Shown: positions 1-7,846 of the stretch, piece after piece
Numbering within the stretch: the first letter of the stretch is position 1
Layout: every line of letters begins with the position of its first letter
The notes under the pieces: generated by a model
The model's input: the letters and a program-made list of their open reading frames with translations, nothing else
The model's database searches: none
Told to the model about the DNA's origin: nothing
Made by a program: the position numbers and the translations under genes
NCBI GenBank assembly: GCA_025359105.1
Contig: JANYHK010000096.1
Location: 1 to 33,511, forward strand
Length of the DNA: 33,511 nucleotides
Source: Myxococcales bacterium
GTDB lineage: Bacteria > Myxococcota_A > Polyangia > Polyangiales > Polyangiaceae
Direction of reading: 5' to 3'

Positions 1-361
1 CGGGCGCGGGCGCGGGCGCGGTCGGCGTCGCCGCGGTCGGCATCGTTGGCGCCTTCGCGGGCGGCGGAGCCACCGCGATCTGCATCGTCGCATCGGGGAG
101 CTTCGGGCCCTGGAGCGCGGAGACCGCCGCGAGGACCTGCGGGTAGTCGAGGACGCTCCGCCACTCCCCGCACCCCGCGGGCCCCGCGAAGGCCGTGCGC
201 GGGACCTTGCCCGACACGATGCCGCGCGCGAGGAGGTCGAGTGTCACCGGTCCGATGTGCGCCCCGCCGTCCTGGTAGACGTACCACTCGTCGGGGAAGC
301 CGAAGGACACGGCGGCAGCGCCGTAGCCCGTGCTCCCGTTCATGTTCACTTGCATGTTCAT
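1..361 (-). CDS. GYF_2-domain protein (3' end outside window)
   Basis: Open frame on the minus strand from an ATG at 361 to the window edge, 120 codons with no stop. Residues about 23-75 look like a GYF_2 domain: an EWYVYQDG start, an IGPVTLDLLARG core, and a second tryptophan in GEWRSV. The family is thought to be a protein-binding module related to eukaryotic GYF domains. After about residue 90 the chain becomes Ala/Pro/Thr-rich, and the Ala-Pro repeat runs off the edge (GCGGGC repeats at 1-20). A GGGAGA element lies just upstream. The ATG is 14 bases after the stop of the ion-channel gene, so the two are very probably co-transcribed. I infer a scaffold or regulatory partner, perhaps membrane-anchored further on. 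Its specific function is not recognisable. Confidence 0.72.
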   Translation of the reverse strand, partial: MNMQVNMNGSTGYGAAAVSFGFPDEWYVYQDGGAHIGPVTLDLLARGIVSGKVPRTAFAGPAGCGEWRSVLDYPQVLAAVSALQGPKLPDATMQIAVAPPPAKAPTMPTAATPTAPAPAP

Positions 362-375
362 CTTCGTCTCTCCCT

Positions 376-1446
376 TCAAACGAGCTTCATGAAGACCGCG
401 ACCCAGGCGACGAGCGCGACGCCCGGCACCGCGCCCGCGGCGACGAGGTAAGCCATCTCGCTCCACTTCTCCTTCTTCTTCTCCTCGAAGCGGACCATCG
501 CGACGCTGAACGCGATGTTGACGAGGTAGACGACGTAGGTAGCGAGCATGAACTTGTCGAGGCGCGTCAGGTACCCCATCGGGGGGAGCGACGACGTCGA
601 CGACAGGTGGAACATCACCACGCTCATGAGCCCGCCCGTCGCGGCGCTCAGGCGCCCCGCGGCGCTCTTCGGCTTGAGGATGAGCGTGAAGCCGGCGACG
701 AAGACCATGAAGATCACCGGCACGAGGCTCTTGAAGAACGCCGACACCTGCGGGCGCCCGATCGAGATACCGAGCTGCGCCTCGCTTAGCTCACGGCCGT
801 CGGCGAGCTTCTGTTTCTCGGTGTGGACGGCGAAGTGCGGCGCGATCGCCCAGCCGGCGAGCTTCACCGTCTCCTCGATCGTGCTCTCGGCCTCGTCGAT
901 CTCGTAACGAACGTTCTCGTTCTTGTCGACGAGGCCGATGTAGAGGAGGTGCTTGTCGAACGGGAACTCCGCGAGGTCCACGAGGCCCTCGAGGTCCGCC
1001 TTGATGCGCAGCTCCTTCAGGAGCTTCTCGTCGACGACCTTGTCGGGCTTGCCGCTCACCTTGCCGTTGGTGAGCTCGAAGTCGGGCTTGCACGGCTCGT
1101 GGGCGCAGCGGAACGTGAGGTAGAATTCGGCCGCGAACGTGCCAGGACCGACCTCGAACTTGTTCAGCTTCTCGAGCTTGATGCCGACCTTCATCGTCTG
1201 AGGGCCGGTCTGGACCTCGGGTTTCTCGTCGTCCTTCGCGTCGGCGTCGGCGTCGTCGTGGGAAGGGGCGGCGGCGACGGCAGGAGCGGGCTTCGGGTCT
1301 TTGCCGTCGTCGTCGTGCGCGGTGGCGACAGCGGCAGCGTGTGCCTTGCCGGCGCGACCGCCCTCGGCGCGCGCGGGAAGCGCGATCGCCGTGAGCGCGA
1401 ACAGGCACGAGAAGAAGAAGAAGAAGAGGTGGAAGATGCGTTGCAT
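376..1446 (-). CDS. Pentameric ligand-gated ion channel homologue (Cys-loop receptor superfamily)
   Basis: Predicted inner-membrane ligand-gated channel of 356 residues, related to bacterial GLIC/ELIC. A signal peptide (residues 1-27, ending LPARA) is followed by a charged Asp/Lys/Ala/His linker (about 28-83) and a beta-rich extracellular domain (about 84-235). FPFDKHLLYI at 161-170 matches the conserved segment at the Cys-loop. As in other bacterial members the Cys-loop cysteines are absent, although C114 and C119 form an unusual close pair. Four membrane helices follow: M1 about 238-257 with the conserved proline in SLVPVIF, M2 about 264-283, M3 about 297-318 after the diagnostic SLPPMGYLTRLDKF, and M4 about 331-354. 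The M2-M3 signature makes the family call strong. The chosen start has a GAGG 7 bases upstream; the in-frame upstream start would spoil the signal peptide. Ligand and ion selectivity cannot be read. It lies between a LOR gene and a GYF_2 gene. Confidence 0.88.
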   Translation of the reverse strand: MQRIFHLFFFFFSCLFALTAIALPARAEGGRAGKAHAAAVATAHDDDGKDPKPAPAVAAAPSHDDADADAKDDEKPEVQTGPQTMKVGIKLEKLNKFEVGPGTFAAEFYLTFRCAHEPCKPDFELTNGKVSGKPDKVVDEKLLKELRIKADLEGLVDLAEFPFDKHLLYIGLVDKNENVRYEIDEAESTIEETVKLAGWAIAPHFAVHTEKQKLADGRELSEAQLGISIGRPQVSAFFKSLVPVIFMVFVAGFTLILKPKSAAGRLSAATGGLMSVVMFHLSSTSSLPPMGYLTRLDKFMLATYVVYLVNIAFSVAMVRFEEKKKEKWSEMAYLVAAGAVPGVALVAWVAVFMKLV

Positions 1447-1478
1447 GGAATTACCTCGCGAAGAGAGAGGGCCGGGGA

Positions 1479-1979
1479 TCACTCGTAGGTGTCCGTGAAG
1501 AAGCGCTGGTCGACGGCGACCGCGGCGAGCAGCGCGAGCTCACGCGGGAGAGCGCCGGTCGTCGTGATCGCGAACTTGTCGCGGAGCGAGAGCTGCTTCT
1601 CGATCGTGAGAACGACGTTTCCGGCCGCATCGGTGCACTTGAACTCGCCGCCGAGGAATCCGCCGTCGGCCTTGTACTCCGCGCCGTTCGTCGTGATCGT
1701 GAAGCCCTTCTTGAGGGCGAGCATCGGGAAGGCGAGCGTACCGAGCGGCTCGCTGGCCGCGCCGAAGCACTCGAACTTCGTCTTCATGAAGTTGCCCTTC
1801 ATGGAGCCGGCGGGGGCGCCGTCCGTCCCTTGCACCATCGTGAGCTGCGGGGTCGCCGAGAGGAGCTTGCCCTTGATCGTCACCATGACGTCGTCGCCGC
1901 CCACGGACGCCATCGCGTCCTTGACCTCGTAGCTCGGTCCCCAGCTAAGGATCTTCTGCGTCAGCTCGTACTTCTGCAT
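1479..1979 (-). CDS. LURP-one-related (LOR/DUF567, Tubby-like fold) protein
   Basis: A 166-residue cytoplasmic protein with no signal peptide or membrane segment. It opens MQKYELTQKILSWGPSYEVKD and has alternating beta strands with repeated SLRDKF / TLAFP / FTITTNG elements. This is the pattern of LURP-one-related proteins, a single-domain beta barrel with a central helix shared with Tubby and phospholipid scramblases. Members may bind phosphoinositides or membranes, but no biochemical role is established for bacterial ones. Near the C-terminus a hydrophobic helix (ELALLAAVAVDQ) fits the central or terminal helix of the fold. Start chosen because GGAGG sits 8 bases before this ATG; another in-frame ATG lies 7 codons upstream. 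First gene of the leftward operon, 32 bases before the ion channel gene. Family call is good; role is unknown. Confidence 0.75.
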   Translation of the reverse strand: MQKYELTQKILSWGPSYEVKDAMASVGGDDVMVTIKGKLLSATPQLTMVQGTDGAPAGSMKGNFMKTKFECFGAASEPLGTLAFPMLALKKGFTITTNGAEYKADGGFLGGEFKCTDAAGNVVLTIEKQLSLRDKFAITTTGALPRELALLAAVAVDQRFFTDTYE

Positions 1980-2057
1980 CGGTGTAGCCTCCGTGCCCAT
2001 AGACGCGGCGGTCCCTGCGCGGTCGCAGCCGATCGAGCAAAAAAACGTCGTCGCGCC

Positions 2058-2076
2058 GAATTTGGCTGAATTTGGC
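2058..2076. promoter_or_regulatory. Tandem direct repeat in divergent promoter (candidate operator)
   Basis: Two exact copies of GAATTTGGC (2058-2066 and 2068-2076) with a 10-base period, one helical turn. They lie in the 179-base gap between the divergent LOR and kinase starts. An A-tract (about 2039-2045) precedes them. The repeat is locally AT-rich in a GC-rich region, which suits a same-face transcription-factor site. Direction and regulator are unknown. Confidence 0.4.
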
Positions 2077-2158
2077 GCCGCGACGCGCGACTTCGGGCGC
2101 CTCGCTGCGTCTCCGAGCGCAGGCCCCTTGACCAGGGGCTGCGGGAGGCTAAGACCGC

Positions 2159-4966
2159 GTGATGCCGAGTGGGGCGGCCCAATGCTTGACGGAGAGCGCC
2201 CTGGCGCTGCTCCTCTGCGGTGAAGCGACGCCGGAAGAAGCGGGCGTCGCCCTCGCGCACTTCGACACGTGCGCGACGTGCCGCAGCCTTGCGGCGACGC
2301 TGGGCAAGCGCGCGACCGATCGCGCCGGTGCGCTCTCGGGCGAGCACGCGACCGCGGAGGCGGGCGCGGGTTCGGTGGGCCCGGGCGCGCTCGTCGGACG
2401 TTACGTGCTGCTCCACGCGCTCGGCGCCGGCGCGATGGGTGTCGTCTTCGCGGCCTACGATCCGGAGCTCGATCGGAAGGTGGCGATCAAGCTCGTCCGG
2501 ACTCGCGGCGAGAACGCGTCACGCCTCCTCTTCGAGGCTCAGGCGATGGCCAAGGTCTCGCACCCCAACGTGGTGACCGCGCACGACGCCGGGCGCTTCG
2601 CCGATCGCATCTACGTCGTCATGAAGCTCGCGCCTGGCGTGACGCTGCGCAGCTGGCTCGCCGCGGCGCCACGGCCACCCGGCGACGTTCTCCGTGTCAT
2701 GCGCGCAATCGGCGCCGGCCTTTCGGCAGCGCACCGCGCAGGAATCGTCCACCGCGACGTGAAGCCGGAGAACATCGTCGTCGACTTGGACGCGCACGCG
2801 CACGCGCACGTGACCGACTTCGGGCTCGCCTCGGCGGAGCAGGAGGAGGACGCGCCGGGCACGCTCGTCGGGACGCTGGCGTACATGTCCCCCGAGCAAC
2901 TTCGCGGCGAGCGCGCCGACGCGCGGAGCGACGTGTTCTCGTTCGGGGTGACCTTGTGCGAGGCGCTCACCGGCGCGCGCCCGTTCTCCGGCGACGGGCG
3001 CGACGGGCTCTTGGCGGACATCACCACGCACGGGCCTCGCGTGCCCCGGAGAGCCGGCGTTTCCGACCAGGAGAGGCGCGCGATCGAGCGCTGCCTTCGC
3101 GCGCGCCCCGAAGATCGATGGCCAACCATGGACGCACTGCTCGCGGCGCTCAGCCCGCCTGCGCGGACGGCGATGCGCACGTGGGCGCTGGTAGGCGCGG
3201 CGCTCGTGGTCGTCGCGGGCTCGGTGGCGGCGAGCCGGCGCTCCTCGGCCGACGACGCAAGCGTCTGCAAGGGAGCGGAGCGCAAGCTCGCGGGCGTCTG
3301 GGACGACGCGCGACGCGCCGAGGTTGCCGTTGCGTTCGCCGGCGGCGAGAAGCGTGCTCCGCCCCTCCCCTATGCTGCCGCGGTCCTCGCCTCGACCGAG
3401 GCGAGCCTCGACGCGTACGCGGGCGCGTGGGTCGCCGCCCACGACGAGGCGTGCAAGGCCACGCGCGTCCACGCCGAGCAGTCCGAGGCCGTCCTCGACG
3501 CCCGGATGGCCTGCCTCGACGCACGCCGACGCGATCTCCAGGCGCTCGTCGCCGGCTTGACCCATCCTTCCGCTGCGGGCGTCGGCCGCGCGGTCGCCGC
3601 CGTCGGTGCGCTCTTGCCGGTCGACGCCTGCCTCGACGCACGCCAGACGCCGGCTCGCCCGCGGCCGACCGACCCCGCGGCCGAGGCCCGCAAGGACGCG
3701 CTCCGCGCGACGCTCGCCACACTGCGCGCGCGCGTGAGCCTCGGCGAGGCGCGCGAGGCGACGGCGGCCCTCGTGAAGGCCGCCGACGACGCGCGCCACG
3801 AAGGCGATCCACGGCTCGTCGCCGAGGTGCTCCTCGAAGCGGGACGCGCCCACGAGCTGGCCGGGGACGATCTCGCCGCCCGGGCCTCCCTCGAGGAGGC
3901 CAGCTGGCGCGCCGAGCGCGCGGGCGACGATGCGCTCCTGGCGCGCGTCTACCTCGCCCTCGCGCTGGTCGTCGGGACCACGATGGCGAAGGGCGAAGAA
4001 GGCTCGGCCTTCGTGCGCCACGCCGAGGCCGTCGTGGAGCGCATGGGCTCGCCCGCCGAGCTGCAGGCGGAGACCATGTTGCGGAAGAGCGGGATCGAGC
4101 GCCGCAGCGCCCGGTGGGCCGACGCGATCGTCTCCGCCCAGAACGCCCTCGAGCTCTACGCGCGCCTCGGCGTCGATGGCTCGCTGGAGGCGGCGTCCGC
4201 CTGGCTCGCGATCGCGATCTCGGCCACGAGCATGGGCAAGCACGACGACGCCTTCGCGGCGGTGACGCGCGCCCTTTCGATCCGCGAGAAGCTGCTCGGC
4301 CAGGATCACCCCGACGTCGCGCGGGCGGTCATGAACCTCGCCACGATCGAGGACATGCGGGGCAACCGCGCGCCCGCCGAGGCCGCGCTCTTGCGGAGCC
4401 TCGCCATCTTCGAACGCACGGGCGTCCTCGTCGACGTCGCGATGGCGGAGGAGAACCTAGGCGTCTTTTACGGCCGACGCGACGATCGGGCTCACGCGCG
4501 GCCGCACTTCGAGCGAGCGAGCAAGCTCCAGCTGGAGCTCCACGGCGACCACCCGTCGACGGTGCTGTCGCTCTGCAACTCCGGAGATCTCGAGCTCGCC
4601 GACGGCAACGCGAAGGCCGCGCTCGCGCGCTACGAGGCCGCCGCGGCGATGCTGGACCGACTGCCCTCGCAGAACGAGCAGCTGCGCGCCGCCAGCCTCA
4701 CCGGGCTCGGGCGCGCCGCGCTCCTCGCCGGCGACGCCCCGCGGGCGGAGAAGCCCCTCGAAGCGGCGGTCGCCATTTACGCGAGCGGCTCCTTCGCCCC
4801 CGAGGAGCGCGCCGAAGGCGAGTTCGCGCTCGCCCAGGCCCTCCGCGCCCGCGGCAAGGACCCTGCGCGCGCGCGACGCCTCGCCGAGGAAGCGCGCGCC
4901 CACCTCGCCGGCGAGGTCAACCGGGCTCGCCGAGCCGACGTCGAAGCCTGGCTTGCCAAGCGCTAG
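2159..4966 (+). CDS. Zinc-finger/Ser-Thr protein kinase with TPR repeats
   Basis: A 935-residue membrane-spanning kinase. Residues 34-41 give an H-x3-C-x2-C motif (H34, C38, C41) like the zinc-binding anti-sigma (zf-HC2) fold. A complete Hanks-type kinase domain spans about 80-335: glycine loop GAGAMGVV near 90, K111 in VAIK, E126 on helix C, HRDVKPEN at 198-205 with D200 catalytic, DFG at 220-222, and SPE at 244-246. The kinase should therefore be active. One membrane helix lies at about 341-359. The Ala-rich C-terminal half contains TPR-like helical repeats, clearest in residues about 640-870 (for example GKHDDAFAAVTRALSIREKLLGQDHPDVA). GTG at 2159 is preferred because GGGAGG lies 10 bases upstream; an ATG follows directly at 2162. 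Its stop overlaps that of a convergent sigma-like gene. That pairing, plus the anti-sigma-type finger, suggests the kinase regulates the sigma factor (inference). Confidence 0.9.
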   Translation: MMPSGAAQCLTESALALLLCGEATPEEAGVALAHFDTCATCRSLAATLGKRATDRAGALSGEHATAEAGAGSVGPGALVGRYVLLHALGAGAMGVVFAAYDPELDRKVAIKLVRTRGENASRLLFEAQAMAKVSHPNVVTAHDAGRFADRIYVVMKLAPGVTLRSWLAAAPRPPGDVLRVMRAIGAGLSAAHRAGIVHRDVKPENIVVDLDAHAHAHVTDFGLASAEQEEDAPGTLVGTLAYMSPEQLRGERADARSDVFSFGVTLCEALTGARPFSGDGRDGLLADITTHGPRVPRRAGVSDQERRAIERCLRARPEDRWPTMDALLAALSPPARTAMRTWALVGAALVVVAGSVAASRRSSADDASVCKGAERKLAGVWDDARRAEVAVAFAGGEKRAPPLPYAAAVLASTEASLDAYAGAWVAAHDEACKATRVHAEQSEAVLDARMACLDARRRDLQALVAGLTHPSAAGVGRAVAAVGALLPVDACLDARQTPARPRPTDPAAEARKDALRATLATLRARVSLGEAREATAALVKAADDARHEGDPRLVAEVLLEAGRAHELAGDDLAARASLEEASWRAERAGDDALLARVYLALALVVGTTMAKGEEGSAFVRHAEAVVERMGSPAELQAETMLRKSGIERRSARWADAIVSAQNALELYARLGVDGSLEAASAWLAIAISATSMGKHDDAFAAVTRALSIREKLLGQDHPDVARAVMNLATIEDMRGNRAPAEAALLRSLAIFERTGVLVDVAMAEENLGVFYGRRDDRAHARPHFERASKLQLELHGDHPSTVLSLCNSGDLELADGNAKAALARYEAAAAMLDRLPSQNEQLRAASLTGLGRAALLAGDAPRAEKPLEAAVAIYASGSFAPEERAEGEFALAQALRARGKDPARARRLAEEARAHLAGEVNRARRADVEAWLAKR

Positions 4967-5778
4967 GGATCCAGCGCCGGATCGCCGCCGAGCACGCGCT
5001 CGATGCTGAGGTCGATTTCGTCGCGCACCATACGAACCGCGCTCGCGAGCGCGGACTCGCTCAGCCCGGCTTGTTCCCGCACGATCTCGAGGGTGGCCGC
5101 GCGAAGCTTCTCGCGCGTCGTCGCGATGCGTCGCGCCGCGCTGGCACGATGAATCTGCAGCATGCGGCCGAGCGCGTCGATCCCGAGTCGATCGAGGTAA
5201 TGCAGGCGCAAGAGCGTCCGATCGGCAGGCGCCAGCGCAGCGAAGGCGCGCTCGAAGGAGTCCTTGTAGATGTGACGCAGGTGCGCGCGGATCACCTGCT
5301 CTTCGGCGTCACCGTCGGCCACGCGGTCGAGGAGCGCGGCGTCGCCAGCCGGCACGTCCACGCGCTTGCGCCCCGCGCTCCGCGCCGTCCGCTGCGCGAC
5401 GACACGAACCCAATACCGCAGCGGCGCGCGGCCCGAATAAAGGGCGATCTTCGCCGGACGGCCCGGCAGACCCACGAAGAGGCGCTCGCGGACCAGCTGC
5501 CCGACGTCGTCGGCGTCGCTCGACGCGGTGAGGCGACGGATGGAGAGATCCAGATCCTTGCCGAACGCCCGCTCGAAGGCGTCGATGGCACCAGGCGCCC
5601 CCGCCGCGCAGGCGCACGCCAGGTAGAGATCGCCGACGTGGAGGTGATCGGCCGCGTCGGCCGCCTCGCGCTCACTCGACAGAACGAAGCGCGTGAAAAC
5701 CGGCGCCGCCACCGCGAGCGCCGGCCACGCGCCTCGCCCCGTCTCCCACATCGCCGCGAGCGCCGAATCGTCGAGCAT
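4963..5778 (-). CDS. Sigma-70-like (ECF-type) transcription factor
   Basis: A 271-residue protein with a two-part sigma layout. A region-2-like segment (about 48-125) contains DLYLACACAAGAPGAIDAF, DADDVGQLVRERLFVG and YSGRAPLRYWVRVVA. The last motif is typical of the sigma-like regulators common in myxobacteria. A region-4-like helix-turn-helix (about 165-230) contains ALAPADRTLLRLHYLDRLG then LGRMLQIHRASAARRI, which would recognise the -35 element. No zinc or receiver domain is present. The ATG at 5778 fits the usual N-terminus best. In-frame ATGs at 5829 and 5856/5862 would add a basic 17-28 residue extension; none has a good ribosome-binding site. The gene converges on the kinase gene and the stops share CTAG (4963-4966). 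Probably the kinase's partner regulator. Confidence 0.82.
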   Translation of the reverse strand: MLDDSALAAMWETGRGAWPALAVAAPVFTRFVLSSEREAADAADHLHVGDLYLACACAAGAPGAIDAFERAFGKDLDLSIRRLTASSDADDVGQLVRERLFVGLPGRPAKIALYSGRAPLRYWVRVVAQRTARSAGRKRVDVPAGDAALLDRVADGDAEEQVIRAHLRHIYKDSFERAFAALAPADRTLLRLHYLDRLGIDALGRMLQIHRASAARRIATTREKLRAATLEIVREQAGLSESALASAVRMVRDEIDLSIERVLGGDPALDP

Positions 5779-5858
5779 CCGCGCGAAGTATGCGGCACGG
5801 GGCCACCCCCTGTCACGGCGCCGACGCATGTGCCGGAAGTCACGATCCGGCGCCATGA

Positions 5859-5871
5859 CCAATGGGATTGG
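5859..5871. promoter_or_regulatory. Short inverted repeat between divergent genes
   Basis: CCAATGGGATTGG has perfect 5-base arms around GGG. It lies in the gap between the sigma-like gene start (5778) and the methyltransferase start (5904). It could be a small operator, but such short palindromes also arise by chance. Confidence 0.25.
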
Positions 5872-5903
5872 CGACGGCGCGGCGATACGTGCAAAGTGCG
5901 CGG

Positions 5904-6770
5904 ATGCTCGACCACCGCAGCCTCACCCTCCCCGTCGTCTCCCTCGTCTTCGTCGCCGCGCTCGACGCGTGCCCGGCCGCCGAGAGCGCGCCGCCTGCGT
6001 CACCGACCTCCGCCGCGTCGGCAGGCGCGGCCTCCGCCAAGCTGCACGCCGCGGTCCTCGGCAGGGCGCGCACCGAGCGCGAGCGCGCGCGCGACCGTCA
6101 CCGCCACCCCGAAGAGACCCTCGCCTTCTTCGGGCTACGCGAGGACATGACCGTCGTCGAGCTCTGGCCTGGCGGCGGCTACTACACCGCCATCCTGGCG
6201 CCCGTCCTTGCCGAAAAGGGCCACCTTACGGTCACCCATTTCGATCCAAAAGGCGATCCCAAGAGCGAGGACACCGAAGAGGCGCAGGCCATCCTCGGCC
6301 GCCTCGCCAAGACCCCCGACGTCTTCGGCAAGGTGACGCCGAAGGAGCTGAAGCGCCCGGAGCTCGTCCTCGGTCCGGACGGCAGCGCGGACATGGTCGT
6401 CACGTTCCGCAACGTCCACAACTGGGTCGACGACGGCACCGCCGACCAGGTCTTCGCTGCGGCCGCGCGCGTCCTCAAGAAGGGCGGCTTCTTGGGCGTC
6501 GAAGAGCACCGCGGCAAGCCGGGCATGACCGTGCTGCAGATCAAGGACAGCGGTTACATGCCCGAGGACGTCGTCATCGCCCTCGCAGAGAAAGCAGGCC
6601 TTCGGCTCGGCGCCCGCTCCGAGATCAACGCCAACCCCAAGGATACGACCGATCACCCCAAGGGGGTCTGGGCGCTTCCCCCTGTCTTGGCGAACAAGGA
6701 CGTCGATCGTGACAAGTACATCGCGATCGGCGAGAGCGATAGGATGACGCTGAAGTTCGTGAAGCCCTGA
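5904..6770 (+). CDS. Predicted exported SAM-dependent methyltransferase (COG4798-like)
   Basis: A 288-residue protein. The N-terminus has a hydrophobic signal-like segment ending LDACPAAES, possibly a lipobox with an unusual Asp at -2. A Pro/Ala/Ser spacer follows. The main part is a Rossmann methyltransferase fold: motif I is VVELWPGGGYYTAILAP, then VTHFDPKG, a motif IV-like DMVVTFRNVHNWVDDG, and VLKKGGFLGVEEHRGKPG. This pattern matches the COG4798 predicted methyltransferases, many of which also carry export signals. Substrate is unknown, and how SAM would be supplied outside the cytoplasm is an open problem. I chose ATG 5904 because it starts the signal sequence cleanly; an in-frame ATG at 5862 adds 14 basic residues. 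No strong ribosome-binding site is visible at either. It converges on the next lipoprotein gene with 31 bases between them. Confidence 0.78.
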   Translation: MLDHRSLTLPVVSLVFVAALDACPAAESAPPASPTSAASAGAASAKLHAAVLGRARTERERARDRHRHPEETLAFFGLREDMTVVELWPGGGYYTAILAPVLAEKGHLTVTHFDPKGDPKSEDTEEAQAILGRLAKTPDVFGKVTPKELKRPELVLGPDGSADMVVTFRNVHNWVDDGTADQVFAAAARVLKKGGFLGVEEHRGKPGMTVLQIKDSGYMPEDVVIALAEKAGLRLGARSEINANPKDTTDHPKGVWALPPVLANKDVDRDKYIAIGESDRMTLKFVKP

Positions 6771-6801
6771 GCGTCGCGCTTCTTCTTCTCGCGCCCGCGC
6801 G

Positions 6802-7767
6802 TCACTTGAGGACCTGGAACGCGCGGCCCTCGCTCGTCGATCCGCCGAAGCTCCCGACGCCGTAGTAGTAGATGCCGCTCGTCGACGTGAGGGTCGCGAT
6901 ATCCTTCGCGGTGATCTTCATGTACCCGCCGATGTTCCGCGTCATCGCCGCGTCGTTGCCGGTGTAGGTCGACGTGATCGAGTAGATGACCGAGTTCGCG
7001 TCGCTCGGCGGGTCGCCGCTGATCTGGACCTTGTGGGGTCCCTCGCAGAAGGTCTGGTTCGTCGTCCAGTCGAGCTCGAACGAGCCGCCGTTGCGGAGAT
7101 CCGCGACCGCGCAGACCGGGCTCGTCGTGTCGATGTTGCAGCCGCCGGTGTGGTTCGCGGCGACGATGGGCGTCGTGGGGCACGTGCCGTTGCCGGGACC
7201 GCCGCCGCCGCCGGCCTTCGTGTACACGATGGTCAGCGTGTACGGCGCCGCCTGGTCCTTCGAGTAGAGCGCGACGAGGAGCTTGCCGCTGGCCGAGGCC
7301 CACTTGAGCGCGGCCGGCTTCGCAGTCGAGCCGTCGCCCGCGAGCTGCGCGAGCTTGGCATCGTAGAGCGCGACGTCGACGTCGGCGCCCGAGGTCCAGT
7401 CGACGCTGACGTCGAGCGAGCCCGCGGCGGTCGCCTCGAACGTGAAGAGATCGAAGTCACCGGTGTACTTCTGCCCATCGAAGCCGCCCGTCGAGAGCGT
7501 GCCCTTGATGATGAGGGTCTCGCTCGCCGTCAGGCTCCCGACGTTCTGCGCGCCGGCCAGGTCCGGTCCGTTGTTCGGCTCCACCTCGCTGACGTTCACG
7601 ACGTTGCTGGCGGCGGTGCCGCTGTCCGAGCCACCCGGGCCGCCGCTCGTTCCGCTCGTTCCGCTCGACGAGCCGGGCGACGACGTCGTCGTCGAGCTGC
7701 AGCCGACGGCCGCGAGCACTCCGAGGATCACGCACGTCAACGTCCCGAATCGCTTGCTGGTGGTCAT
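6802..7767 (-). CDS. Lipoprotein with PPC-like domain
   Basis: A 321-residue predicted lipoprotein. The signal peptide ends in a cysteine context (VLAAVGCSS), followed by a Ser/Thr/Gly linker. Residues about 55-190 resemble a bacterial pre-peptidase C-terminal (PPC) beta-sandwich: the opening SEVEPNNGPDLAGAQ is typical, followed by GTLSTGGFDG..YTGDFDLFTFEATAAGSLDVSV and VDVALYDA. Such domains usually accompany secreted enzymes, but no catalytic domain follows. The C-terminal part (about 195-321) is a Cys-containing beta-rich domain I do not recognise, with cysteines in GTCPTTP, GGCNIDT, PVCAV and TFCEG. GAGGAGGAG lies 8 bases before the chosen ATG, which settles the start. It is divergent from the Cys-rich lipoprotein gene at 7991 and shares the palindrome-bearing promoter region with it. 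Surface or outer-membrane location is inferred. Confidence 0.75.
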   Translation of the reverse strand: MTTSKRFGTLTCVILGVLAAVGCSSTTTSSPGSSSGTSGTSGGPGGSDSGTAASNVVNVSEVEPNNGPDLAGAQNVGSLTASETLIIKGTLSTGGFDGQKYTGDFDLFTFEATAAGSLDVSVDWTSGADVDVALYDAKLAQLAGDGSTAKPAALKWASASGKLLVALYSKDQAAPYTLTIVYTKAGGGGGPGNGTCPTTPIVAANHTGGCNIDTTSPVCAVADLRNGGSFELDWTTNQTFCEGPHKVQISGDPPSDANSVIYSITSTYTGNDAAMTRNIGGYMKITAKDIATLTSTSGIYYYGVGSFGGSTSEGRAFQVLK

Positions 7768-7846
7768 GGAAGTCACTCCTCCTCGATTCGCTCGTTGGTC
7801 GCGAATCCGCTCGTTACAGGATGAGCCCCATCGTCGCTATTGGCTC

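Noticed and set aside
1-20. GCGGGC tandem repeat at the window edge
   Set aside because: It encodes an Ala-Pro tract of the GYF_2 protein and is not an independent repeat element.
2269-6150. Very long Arg-rich frame on the plus strand across the kinase and sigma genes
   Set aside because: Composition is Arg/Ala/Gly noise typical of the wrong frame in GC-rich DNA; the kinase frame has full motifs.
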